Source of the DNA: Opitutia bacterium
Lineage (GTDB): Bacteria; Verrucomicrobiota; Verrucomicrobiia; Opitutales; Opitutaceae
Reading direction: 5' to 3'
DNA length: 58,784 nucleotides
NCBI GenBank assembly: GCA_947474365.1
Contig: CANJIU010000057.1
Coordinates: 1 to 58,784 of the forward strand
Part shown: positions 43,965 to 52,832 of the stretch, in pieces
Numbering within the stretch: position 1 is the first letter of the stretch
How the letters are laid out: every line of letters starts with the position of its first letter
The notes under the pieces: generated by a model
The model's input: the letters and a program-made list of their open reading frames with translations, nothing else
The model's database searches: none
Told to the model about the DNA's origin: nothing
Program-made: the position numbers and the translations under genes

Positions 43965-46900
43965 TCATGGCAACTCATAGACCTCCACGAGCGCAACGCC
44001 GGTGGTCACGCCGACTCCGCCCACCTGCACGGTGTAGCTGCCAGGCTGGAGCGTGGTCAGCAGCGCAGCGTCCTTGGAGGCCGCATCCAGGACAAACGCT
44101 CCCGCCGCCGTGAACGCTGCACTCAGCTGGGAGGTGCCGCCCCAATTGTCGTTCGTCCCGATGCTCCTCGACAAGCCATCAAACAATTCCAGCCGGGGAT
44201 CAGCGACCGTTCCACCCACTCCCAAGGGTGCCAGCCCCGGCCCGACCGCACGGATGAGCACCGTCTTGCCGCCTGCACCGCCGATCGCGAATCCCACCGT
44301 CAGGCCGGCACCGATGGGTTTGAGGACCGAGACATTTACGAGCCGTGGTGTCGCCGCCGTATAACTCGCACCGGGCGTGGCATCATAGACCTCGGCGATC
44401 ACGGCCCCGGTTCCGGCACCGGCGGCTGACACCTTCACCGAATTCTCGCGCGTGGTGACCGACACCGCCGCGGCCGCGTCATTCGAACTCGGTCCTGAAA
44501 AAGCAAACGCACCCACTCCGGCCATGGCACTCGAGAGCGTCGCAGCCCCACCCCAATTGTCGTTCTCACCGGTCTTGCTCGCCCCGGCGAAGAGCTCGAA
44601 CTTCGGATCGTCCACGGTGCCCGGCACACCCAGCGAACGGAGCGAGGGGCCGGCCGCGCGAATCACCAGTGGCTTCGCTCCGCTCGTGCCGGCGCCACCG
44701 ACCACGTAGCCCATTGTGAACGTGTCTCCCGCGGTCGCGATGGACGTCAGGATCGAGAGATTGATCAGACGTGACGACAAGCCGACGAGCGCCGCGGTGG
44801 CGCTGGTCACGGCACCGGCAGCATTGGTCACGACGACCGAGTAGTTGCCGGCGTCGGAGTTCTGGAATGCTGGCAGCGTCAACGTTGCGCCGGTGGCACC
44901 CGAGATCTGACGTCCGTCTTTAGTCCACTGATACAACATGGGGGCGGTGCCCGCGGCCGCGACCGAGAACGAGACCGGCTGGCCCGCCGCCGCGGCGGTG
45001 GCTACCGGTGGCAAAAAAATCAGCGGCGCAGACACGAAATCGGCAGACGGCACATAGTAGAGCGACTGGTCGCTCTGAAGATCGTCGAATTCATTCAAAC
45101 GCGACTCGGGCGCGGCGGCGCCGATCGCAACGGGACCGAGTGGAGTCCGGCCGCCCATCCAATAGGGTTCGACGGCAAACCGAGCCGCCGGAACAAGTCC
45201 GCTCGGATCAAGAATCGCGAGGGTCACCACATACTGACCGGCGGCGAGTCCGGGTGGCAGAGGAAACGAACGTGAAACGGCGATGGGTTCTCCGGGCAGC
45301 CACGCTCTCAGGTCCTGTCCTTCCCAGAGAGCGCGCCAGACCACTTTGCGCGTGCGGGCATCGGCGAGCGCGACTTCGAGTGGCCACGGGTAGTGGAAGG
45401 CCGAGGAGCCGGTGTTGCTGAGGTTGAGGCTCACTGACAGCGAGCCGCCGGGCGCAACGACCGCGGTGTGGATGGCCTCGTTGATCACGAAGCGGTAGCC
45501 GAGCGCGTTCTGAATCTGGCTGGCCTTGTCCCACAGCTCCACATCCGCGCGATCAACCTGATCGAGGACAGCCAGATGGTTCCAATGCAGCCGGCGGGCG
45601 AGATCGACGAGGCGGGACGCTTGCTTGCGGACCACGGCTTGCAGCCCCGCGGTGTTGAACAACGGCTCGCCAATAAACGTGGGGTCGATCTCGCCGCCGC
45701 GGGGAGACGTTTTCCACGCGTCGAGATGGAGGGGGCTTTCGAGGTCCTGGGTCATCAGCGTCGTGTCGTTGCCTGATCCGCCGCGAATGGCGCCAAACAC
45801 ATCCCAGTGGATCCCAAAATCGTAACTCGTGAGATCGCGGGGATAGCGCCGCATAAGTTTTTTGTTCGGAAAGGCGTTTCGGAACGCGTCGCCGAACTCC
45901 GCGTCCAGGCCGGCCGGAAGCTGCGGGAAACTCGGAGTATGATGCTCCCCCCAGTAGCCGATGATCCCGGTTTCGATAAAGGCGATGCGGGGATCGCTGT
46001 CCCACGCCTCACCCAAGCGGGCGATGAGGCGCGTCATGCGTGAGCGAAAGGCGGCGCTGGAGTAGTCGTCCGCCGATAAATCCGCCGGCCAGTATTTTCC
46101 CCGGTCGGGCCAGTGCAGATACACGCGCGGGATAATCTTGATGTTGTAGGAGGGGAGGTCGCCGACGAGGCGGTCCGTGACGGCGCGGATTTTATCCACG
46201 GTGTCGGCCGCGCTATTTTCAAGCAGGTTCCACTCGATGTATTGGCGACCGAGTGAGGCAAACGGATGGGATCGCGCCGAGTTGAGTCCGGGCCTCATGC
46301 CTCCGAGGGGATTGCGAAACGCGGGGAGATACGGCTGCGGTCGGACCGTCACGGTGTTGTTCGCGATGGCGAGGGGCGGCGGAGGCGGCAGAGGATCCGC
46401 AACAGTGGCCGACAGGCGGAGAGGCAGGCGCCCGGTGGCCTGATTCGCATCGGTGACCATTGCGTCGAAGAGAAAACTGCCGGCAGCGGTGAGCTTGCCG
46501 GAAAGATGGCCGTCCGCGTCCAACTGCAGCCCGGGAGGGAGGGCCATCGTGCCCGGGCGCCACGTGTAGGGCGGGCGCCCGCCCAGCGCGCCGAGAGTGA
46601 CGGCAAAGGTGCGGCCGACCCGCGCCGGAGGCAGGGCCGCCTGAGCGAGTCGGAACGACGGAGCGGTGCCCTCGGCATCCTCCGCGAGCAGCACGAAGCC
46701 GGTGGCAACATCGATCAACTGGATATCGTCGATCGCGATCGCGCCGCGGCCGACGATATTCCAGCGGAGTTGATAATCGTCGAAATTACCCAGGGAACTG
46801 GTGAGTTCGGCGACGCCGGCGGTGCCGGCCGGTCCGCTGATATTCCGCGACGGCAGAAAATTCCCGACGGCTCCGGCCTTGGGCGAAAAAAAGAGCACTT

Positions 46901-47222
46901 CGAATCCGCGGTCTGGTTGCACGAGAATTTTGTAACGAAACGTGATCCGATAGGATCGATCCGACCCGAGTGGGAAGAGGGCGGCGTCGGTCCGCAGGTA
47001 GACCTGAAACGAGGAATTGCCACTGTAGGAACCCTTGATCGATCTCTTCCCTGACAGCACTTCATCAGGGTTCTCCGTTTGCTCGCCGATGGTCTCCAAG
47101 ACCAAGCCCCGCACGAGCGGGACGGTCCCGCCGCGAGCCAGCGATCCAAGCAGGAGGCTGGCTACGAGCACGAGCAGCCGGCCCCGGCGCCCGATGCGAG
47201 GAACTGTGCCAAGGAATATCAA
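43965..47222 (-). CDS. Large DUF4874/DUF4832 protein with Ig and C-terminal beta repeats
   Basis: 1085 residues from TTG 47222; that TTG overlaps the upstream gene's TGA (TTGA), giving a signal peptide with RRGRLLVLVASLLLGSLARGG. Order: N-terminal beta domain (~35-185), He_PIG-like Ig (~190-285: LPPARVGRTFAVTLGALGGRPPYTW), DUF4874/DUF4832 (~310-740: RNPLGGMRPGLNSARSHPF, ETGIIGYWGEHHTPSFPQ), I-set-like Ig (~760-845: LYQWTKDGRQISGATG), then two ~115-residue repeats to the end, each with a VLIRA-GP-L--LGV-GTV-DP core and a NDNWGG motif, ending in VALVEVYELP. The terminal repeats are common on large exported Opitutaceae proteins and have no known function. Confidence 0.82.
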   Translation of the reverse strand: MIFLGTVPRIGRRGRLLVLVASLLLGSLARGGTVPLVRGLVLETIGEQTENPDEVLSGKRSIKGSYSGNSSFQVYLRTDAALFPLGSDRSYRITFRYKILVQPDRGFEVLFFSPKAGAVGNFLPSRNISGPAGTAGVAELTSSLGNFDDYQLRWNIVGRGAIAIDDIQLIDVATGFVLLAEDAEGTAPSFRLAQAALPPARVGRTFAVTLGALGGRPPYTWRPGTMALPPGLQLDADGHLSGKLTAAGSFLFDAMVTDANQATGRLPLRLSATVADPLPPPPPLAIANNTVTVRPQPYLPAFRNPLGGMRPGLNSARSHPFASLGRQYIEWNLLENSAADTVDKIRAVTDRLVGDLPSYNIKIIPRVYLHWPDRGKYWPADLSADDYSSAAFRSRMTRLIARLGEAWDSDPRIAFIETGIIGYWGEHHTPSFPQLPAGLDAEFGDAFRNAFPNKKLMRRYPRDLTSYDFGIHWDVFGAIRGGSGNDTTLMTQDLESPLHLDAWKTSPRGGEIDPTFIGEPLFNTAGLQAVVRKQASRLVDLARRLHWNHLAVLDQVDRADVELWDKASQIQNALGYRFVINEAIHTAVVAPGGSLSVSLNLSNTGSSAFHYPWPLEVALADARTRKVVWRALWEGQDLRAWLPGEPIAVSRSFPLPPGLAAGQYVVTLAILDPSGLVPAARFAVEPYWMGGRTPLGPVAIGAAAPESRLNEFDDLQSDQSLYYVPSADFVSAPLIFLPPVATAAAAGQPVSFSVAAAGTAPMLYQWTKDGRQISGATGATLTLPAFQNSDAGNYSVVVTNAAGAVTSATAALVGLSSRLINLSILTSIATAGDTFTMGYVVGGAGTSGAKPLVIRAAGPSLRSLGVPGTVDDPKFELFAGASKTGENDNWGGAATLSSAMAGVGAFAFSGPSSNDAAAAVSVTTRENSVKVSAAGAGTGAVIAEVYDATPGASYTAATPRLVNVSVLKPIGAGLTVGFAIGGAGGKTVLIRAVGPGLAPLGVGGTVADPRLELFDGLSRSIGTNDNWGGTSQLSAAFTAAGAFVLDAASKDAALLTTLQPGSYTVQVGGVGVTTGVALVEVYELP

Positions 47223-49375
47223 AATCCCGCTCGCGCGGTGGCGATATCGCGTTCGACTGCGGGCGTGAGATTGGACCAGGAGAATGGATCGATCGAGTTG
47301 TGCGGCACCGGCAGCTGGTTGAAGCGCGCGCCGAGTACGGCGAGCCGCTGCCAGTGGACCAAGGCCTTTTCCAAGGCGGCTACGGCCTGCCGTTGTTTCG
47401 TGACGTCCTTGGTTGCCCGGGCCTCGGCCAACGCGACGCCGCCCCGGAGTTTCTCGGCGAAGTAGGCTCCGTAGGCGCACCACGCTTCAATGTCCGTGAG
47501 TTCGAGGTCGAGTGCGGGCGAGGGTTTGCCGCGGGCTCGCACGGCGGCAACCCGTTGCAACGCCGTCGCACCGTCGCGATCCAGTTGCTCGGCGAGGGTC
47601 AGCGGCGAAAATTGGCCGGCCTCGACCGCACCTCTTGCTTTCACGAAATCGGCGACGTTCACGTAGCGTTTGGTGTCGAGCACCGGGGCCTTGATGAACG
47701 AATCGATGTCGAAAAACTTTCGCGGTTGGTTGTCCCGGTCGGTCCAAGAGGAGAATCCCTCCGTGTAAAGTGAGCCATCCCACGTGCCCCGATGAAACGA
47801 GGCAAAATGCAGCGGCACCTGACTGGCGAGCTTCCACGCTGGCAGCAGGTCCTGGCCGGTTCCCGCTCCGAAGCGGGCGTCGAACAGGGCCTCGAAGCGA
47901 GTATCTGGCGTGGCGGAATCATAGAGCAGTTTGCCCCACACAGCATAGAAGAGCCACTGCCGCTCGAACGCGTAGCGCCACGTCTTGTGCGGTCCGGGCG
48001 CCGTGATGTAGTCGAGCGCGGGGATGTAGCATTCCGAGCCGATGATCGCGCCGCCGACGAAGTCCTTGCTGCGTTGGTTCTGCGCGAATTGCCGCACGAA
48101 GTCCGGCTGGCCCCAGCGCAGGACATACATGTCCTCGTTGCGCATGGTCCACACGACCTTGTGGCGAGTCGGCGGTGGATTCCAGTAGGCGTCCGAGAGT
48201 TTGCCGCCGTGGACGATGAAGAGCTCGGGCGAGGAATGCCCGTGCGACCAGTTGTGTTTGAACTCCACATACACCGGCCCGGTGATGTTCTTGGAGAGCG
48301 ATTCGATCTGGGTGCGCGTGAGCCGGTCGTTTTCCTCGCTCGTGGTGCCGCCGGATTTGACGTCGGCGGAAAGCGGCGCGCGGTAGATGAATTTCGCGGG
48401 ACGTTTCGCGTCGGCGATGCCGGCGAAAAACGTCTGGTCCAGCCAGTCGCGTCGCTGTTGCGGGGTTTGGCCGCCCATGCGTTCGCCGAGTGTAATGCCC
48501 AATCCGGTCAGATCGGGATATTCATCGAGCACTTGGGTGACCACTTCGCGCGTGTAGCGGACGACGAGTTCATTCGTCGTGTCCGCTTCCTTACCGATGT
48601 GACTCCAATTCTCGCTCCAGCGCGCGACGTTGTGGGCGCGGGCGAACTCCGGAGAGACGAAAGTGTTCCAGTTGATCAGATAGGTTTGGATGCCGCGCTC
48701 CTTCGCCAGCGCAAAGATCCCGCTCCACAGTTTTTTCCACTCCGCCAGCTCGGAAGCGTTGAACGGGCAAGCCTCGGGAAAATTCTTCGGCCGGACCATG
48801 TAGTGGAAAGGATGAAGACTCCAAAGCGAGAGCACGTTGAAGCGATTCTCCGCCATCATATCGAGGAATGCCTCCCAGAACTTCAGATCGCGGCACGTGG
48901 CATCGTGTTGTTCGATGACCGGGCTGGTGCGGTAGGCCGCCCACGGCAGATTGAACTTGATGGCGCGAAACTCAAACGGCGCCTTCACCGTGCGCTCCTC
49001 GAGCTTGTTCCAGGGTGTGCCCAGGCGGATTTGCTCCGCCAGATCGAGCAAGCCATACATCGCACCCCGCTCGTCACCGCCAGTGATCGTCCGGCCATTG
49101 CTTTGCCGGGCCTGACGGAAGCCTTCAGGTCCTATGCCGTCCGCGCTCCCAGCGCCGAATGTGATACTCAGAGCCGGAGTCCGATCTGGGCCGGGCTGCG
49201 CGACCCGCTTGAGCGTGTCGCCGCGTGCGCGCAGCGCCGACTCCAGTTTGCCCAATGCGAAACGCAGCAAGGAGGAATCGGGCGCGGCGACCGTGACTTC
49301 GGCGGCCGGGAGCGATGCACCGAACAAAAATAGCGCCACGGTGACGACTATGAGGTGCGAGCGAATGGGTTTCAT
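47219..49375 (-). CDS. GH67-like (alpha-glucuronidase-type) exported protein A
   Basis: 718 residues from ATG 49375 (signal MKPIRSHLIVVTVALFLFGASLPA). N-terminal GH67N-like alpha/beta domain (~25-120: SNGRTITGGDERGAMYGLLDLAEQI), TIM barrel (~130-530) with NVLSLWSLHPFHYMV, GLGITLGERMGG (putative acid Glu) and VWTMRNEDMYVLRWGQPDFV, and an all-helical C-terminal domain. Family resemblance to alpha-glucuronidases is in fold and motifs; the exact bond is unknown. Paralogue of 55892-57937 and of the fragment at 57974-58640. Coupled to the downstream DUF4832 gene by a 4-bp overlap. Confidence 0.85.
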   Translation of the reverse strand: MKPIRSHLIVVTVALFLFGASLPAAEVTVAAPDSSLLRFALGKLESALRARGDTLKRVAQPGPDRTPALSITFGAGSADGIGPEGFRQARQSNGRTITGGDERGAMYGLLDLAEQIRLGTPWNKLEERTVKAPFEFRAIKFNLPWAAYRTSPVIEQHDATCRDLKFWEAFLDMMAENRFNVLSLWSLHPFHYMVRPKNFPEACPFNASELAEWKKLWSGIFALAKERGIQTYLINWNTFVSPEFARAHNVARWSENWSHIGKEADTTNELVVRYTREVVTQVLDEYPDLTGLGITLGERMGGQTPQQRRDWLDQTFFAGIADAKRPAKFIYRAPLSADVKSGGTTSEENDRLTRTQIESLSKNITGPVYVEFKHNWSHGHSSPELFIVHGGKLSDAYWNPPPTRHKVVWTMRNEDMYVLRWGQPDFVRQFAQNQRSKDFVGGAIIGSECYIPALDYITAPGPHKTWRYAFERQWLFYAVWGKLLYDSATPDTRFEALFDARFGAGTGQDLLPAWKLASQVPLHFASFHRGTWDGSLYTEGFSSWTDRDNQPRKFFDIDSFIKAPVLDTKRYVNVADFVKARGAVEAGQFSPLTLAEQLDRDGATALQRVAAVRARGKPSPALDLELTDIEAWCAYGAYFAEKLRGGVALAEARATKDVTKQRQAVAALEKALVHWQRLAVLGARFNQLPVPHNSIDPFSWSNLTPAVERDIATARAGF

Positions 49376-49452
49376 GGGGAATAGTCTATGGTGGCAAATT
49401 CGCGCCGACGGTTGGCTGCACGGGGGAAGACGCTCGGGCGGGCAGAGCGATT

Positions 49453-50985
49453 TCATGGCTGGGAAATCAACGTAGACGACACCTCGACCTCGGCCACCCG
49501 GTAGTAACCGTCCGCTTCACGGCGGGTCGCCTTCAGTGCCAACTCCACGGGGCGGTCCTTGCCCGAAGAGGAATCAAAAAGTCCCAGGCTCACGGCATAG
49601 CGGCCGCGCTTCAGGTCCGCCGGCAGGGCCAGCTGGTTTTGCACGACAATGGACGCGCCCGGCAGCCATGTCTTGTCAGAACGGCCAGCGACAGCGATCC
49701 AAGACGCATGATCGCCTGAGAGCCTCACGCGCAACTCGTAAAGTTGATAGGGCGGTGCGACGCCGCGATTATCGATCGTCAATCGGAAGGGAGCTGTGGC
49801 CCCTGCCACCAACGTCGCCGGAAGTTCGAGGGCCACCGGGAACAGCCAATAGCCACAGCGGTTCAACAGTTCGCGCGTCAGCCCGGGATTGTCGGCCAGC
49901 CATTCCCGCGCATCGCCGTGATATCCGATATAGGTGGCGTGCAGGAGCTCGAGCGCACCGCGGAAGAAGTCCGGTCCGGTCTTGCCCCGGCCGAATTTGG
50001 CGGCGGCCGACTCGGGGCGAACCTCCCAGTTGCCGAGTTCTTTCACCTTACCGTAGTGCTCCAGTTCGAACACCGTCGGGGTGAGCCGATAGGCGTCGGC
50101 AAAGTACTCCGGGCTGCGCACGGTGAAACGGTCACTCGTGCTCGAGAAATAGCCGTTCACCATGATGCTGTCGTCGCGATAGCTGATGCCGTTGGTCAGG
50201 ATGTGTCGGTGTAGGATCTCGCGCTCGCCGGGATCTTTCAACGCGTAGACAAAGTCATCCGAGATGACGAGCGGGGCACGCTTGAAATACTTCAGGTGAA
50301 GATCGACGTGCAACTGCCGCACGGCGAGGGAGAGCGTCTGCTGGCTGCCGGACGAGGTATGCCCTTCGCCCCAATCGCCAATGCTGCCAATATCCACGTA
50401 ACGGACCCACGGCTGCCGATCATACCGCGTGGCAAACGCCGCGAGAAACCGCTCCAGTTTCACCAGAAAGAGGGGATCGTCGAACCGCGGTTCCCACGGG
50501 CCGTCCGGCCCGACAGCTTCACCGCGACGATAGTAGCCGCCTTTGGCCCCGGCTTCCATCACCCAGCGGGGTGTGGCAAACTGCTGCTCGACCCGGTCGG
50601 TGCTCGTTTCCTTGCAACTGATGCGGAAAGAAATCCCGAGTCCATGCGCGGTCCACTTCTCGATGATGCGGTCAATCACCGCCCAATTGAACTGGCCTTC
50701 CTGGGGTTCGAGATACGCCCACGCGAGACGAAGGTAGACGTGGTCCATGCCGGGGAATTCCAGCAGATCGGTGTCGCGCGCGATGCGATACTTGTCGGGA
50801 TGATTGTCCGGATAATGGTGATACCATCCCTTGTGCGGATTCACCAGGACCCGCGTGGCGTCGTGCCACGCCGTGAGGTCGTGCGCAACCAACGGCGCCG
50901 CGGGCGGCGTGGCGGCAGTGAGGAACAGCGGAAGCGCGGCGAGAGCGCAGGTGATCAGACGCCGGAGGCGGCGAGGTGTTTTCAT
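49453..50985 (-). CDS. DUF4832-type exported protein B
   Basis: 510 residues from ATG 50985 (signal MKTPRRLRRLITCALAALPLFLTAA). Barrel with NPHKGWYHHYPDN, HVYLRLAWAYLEPQEGQFNW (a GH-A-like start) and RYVDIGSIGDWGEGHTSSG (Glu in a DWGEGH motif that parallels GYWGEHH in the 43965-47222 protein and GYWGEQH in 41954-43930), then a DUF4832 beta domain (ATLVAGATAPFRLTIDNRGVAP, GRYAVSLGLFD). The shared W-G-E-x-H/G motif suggests a common active-site acid in this set. It lies 13 bp from the next gene upstream; same operon. Confidence 0.83.
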   Translation of the reverse strand: MKTPRRLRRLITCALAALPLFLTAATPPAAPLVAHDLTAWHDATRVLVNPHKGWYHHYPDNHPDKYRIARDTDLLEFPGMDHVYLRLAWAYLEPQEGQFNWAVIDRIIEKWTAHGLGISFRISCKETSTDRVEQQFATPRWVMEAGAKGGYYRRGEAVGPDGPWEPRFDDPLFLVKLERFLAAFATRYDRQPWVRYVDIGSIGDWGEGHTSSGSQQTLSLAVRQLHVDLHLKYFKRAPLVISDDFVYALKDPGEREILHRHILTNGISYRDDSIMVNGYFSSTSDRFTVRSPEYFADAYRLTPTVFELEHYGKVKELGNWEVRPESAAAKFGRGKTGPDFFRGALELLHATYIGYHGDAREWLADNPGLTRELLNRCGYWLFPVALELPATLVAGATAPFRLTIDNRGVAPPYQLYELRVRLSGDHASWIAVAGRSDKTWLPGASIVVQNQLALPADLKRGRYAVSLGLFDSSSGKDRPVELALKATRREADGYYRVAEVEVSSTLISQP

Positions 50986-50998
50986 CGTCGGGAGGGCA

Positions 50999-52798
50999 TC
51001 AGGGAGTTCCACGGCCGACCATCGCGGGGCCGAGCCGGATCACGCGGACAACCTTGATCACGGCATCGCCGCGTTCAGCCTCGATCGTAAAGTCGAAATC
51101 CAGGCTTGTGGCGCCGAAACGAGCATCGTCCCGAAAGAAAGTGGCGGTGCGGATCTCGCCGGTGCCGGCGCACTCCACCCGGCAGGGCGACGATCCCGTC
51201 CGGGTCGCGTCGTAGACGAGCCGCCAGGCGGTGCTGCCTTCATCGCGGTAGGTGACCTTGAAGGCCACCCGGTACGGGCCGCCGGACAGGAAGCGATCAT
51301 CGAGGGCAAAACCGATCTTGTTCTGACCGGTGGCGGCATCCGTCCGGCGCGCGGTGAAGTCGAAGGAATGCGTGTTTTGCTTGGCAATGTCGTACCGATC
51401 GACGGCGACGGTGCGGGTGCCGGCGCGGTCGCGCTGGTGCAGCCAGCGCTCAAAATTGCGCACGCCCGCGGGGTGTTGGCGGGTGGCCGTCTCGCGCAGG
51501 TAGCACCAGGCGTCTGGCGTGTCGTCGATGGTGCGACCCAGTTCGAGGCAGACATAGTGGAGCAGCGCCGGATCGAGATCCGAGCGATCGACCAGCAGGT
51601 AGTTCCGTCGCATCTGCAGGGCGCGCAGCATCGATTCGCGATAGCGATGGCCAAAGGTCTCGTAGGGGCCGAAGCGGGCGGTCCAGCCCCGGCCGTATTC
51701 CTCGTTCTCGTCGCCCCACGCCCAGCCCTGCGCAATGGGCGGGCATTTTTCGTCGGTGAGGAGATAGCCCTCGGCATCGACCGACTGGCCCAACGCGGCG
51801 TTGTCCACGTGCCCCAGGTACATTTCGACGAATCCATTGCGCTGGCCCATGCCGAGGCGGTAGCACTCCGCCAGCACCTGGGGCTTGCCCGAGACGGTCA
51901 TCAGCACATGGCGTTTCGGACCGAACGCCTCGGCCCACGCCGCGAGGCGCTCGCGGTAGCGTTGCCAGCCCTCGCCGCTGGTCGGCTGGTCGGCGTCGGT
52001 CCAACCCTCTTCGCCGTTGGTGGCTGATTTGTCGCAAAGGTAGGCGACCTTCACGGCGGCGAGCGCGGGAATGCCCGATCGACCGAGTGCGCGGATGAAG
52101 CGCAGATAACGTTCGTGATAGATGGGGTGGAAGATGTCGCAGTTGGTGATTTGGAAGGGCGAGGCGTTGTTGGTGATGGCCTTTTCCGTGATGAGTGGCA
52201 CGCCGTGATCGGCGAGCCAGCGGGGCGCGGACTCCTGGGGCGCGTTGCCGCTCGAGGGCCTGATGACCTTGCCTTCCCGATCCACCTGGTCGAACCGCCA
52301 CACGGCGGCCCGCACGTAGAGATTGATGCCGAGACCGGCGGCGGAGATCCGCGCAATGCGTTCGCGCGCCGCCGAGAAATCGAATTCTCCGTCGCGGGGC
52401 TCGAGGTCCCGCCAGCGCAGATAAAGCGCAATCACGCGATTGCCGGGAGGGAACGGCACGTCGAGGTCCTCGCCATGCCCGTAAGCCACCCAGCCACGAG
52501 GGGAGGCGTGGACCTCCGGGGGCAACGACCAATCCCACCCGGAGATGGTGTCGTCGGTCGTCCGCCAGGGCTGGGCGACTGGTCCAACGGCGCCTGATAC
52601 GATGGAGAAAAAGAGCAGGCTAAAGAGGCCGGCGAGGGCGCGGCGGGGCTTCGAACCAAGAGCGTTACGCGCGGATCGGGGCGTTGAGCCGGACGGAGCC
52701 GGAAGCGTGCAGTCGAACGTAGCCGCCGACGTGAGGAGGCGGAACGGATGGTGATTCGCGTTCGCCGGTTTCGTTACCTCGACAGCTACGGGGTTCAT
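50999..52798 (-). CDS. GH-A-like TIM-barrel exported protein
   Basis: 599 residues from ATG 52798. The hydrophobic export segment (ALAGLFSLLFFSIVSGAVG) is unusually far in (~residue 52-70) and no better internal start codon is seen, so the true start is uncertain. Barrel start VIALYLRWRDLEPRDGEFDFS resembles GH42/GH-A enzymes. Further motifs: GINLYVRAAVWRFDQVDREG, AVKVAYLCDKSATNGEEGW (acid pair) and GQRNGFVEMYLGHVDN. The C-terminal ~150 residues are a beta-sandwich (GPYRVAFKVTYRDEGSTAWRL). Likely a glycoside hydrolase or a DUF4832-related protein; substrate not readable. Confidence 0.75.
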   Translation of the reverse strand: MNPVAVEVTKPANANHHPFRLLTSAATFDCTLPAPSGSTPRSARNALGSKPRRALAGLFSLLFFSIVSGAVGPVAQPWRTTDDTISGWDWSLPPEVHASPRGWVAYGHGEDLDVPFPPGNRVIALYLRWRDLEPRDGEFDFSAARERIARISAAGLGINLYVRAAVWRFDQVDREGKVIRPSSGNAPQESAPRWLADHGVPLITEKAITNNASPFQITNCDIFHPIYHERYLRFIRALGRSGIPALAAVKVAYLCDKSATNGEEGWTDADQPTSGEGWQRYRERLAAWAEAFGPKRHVLMTVSGKPQVLAECYRLGMGQRNGFVEMYLGHVDNAALGQSVDAEGYLLTDEKCPPIAQGWAWGDENEEYGRGWTARFGPYETFGHRYRESMLRALQMRRNYLLVDRSDLDPALLHYVCLELGRTIDDTPDAWCYLRETATRQHPAGVRNFERWLHQRDRAGTRTVAVDRYDIAKQNTHSFDFTARRTDAATGQNKIGFALDDRFLSGGPYRVAFKVTYRDEGSTAWRLVYDATRTGSSPCRVECAGTGEIRTATFFRDDARFGATSLDFDFTIEAERGDAVIKVVRVIRLGPAMVGRGTP

Positions 52799-52832
52799 TG
52801 ATTTTCGACGGCGCAAGCCGGCTGGGCGCCGG

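Noticed and set aside
41123..44113. Plus-strand 996-codon frame across the glycan genes
   Set aside because: Antisense shadow of the DUF5060 and DUF4832 genes; composition is not protein-like.
47792..49333. 513-codon plus frame antisense to GH67-like A
   Set aside because: Shadow of a well-supported gene; no signal peptide or motif.
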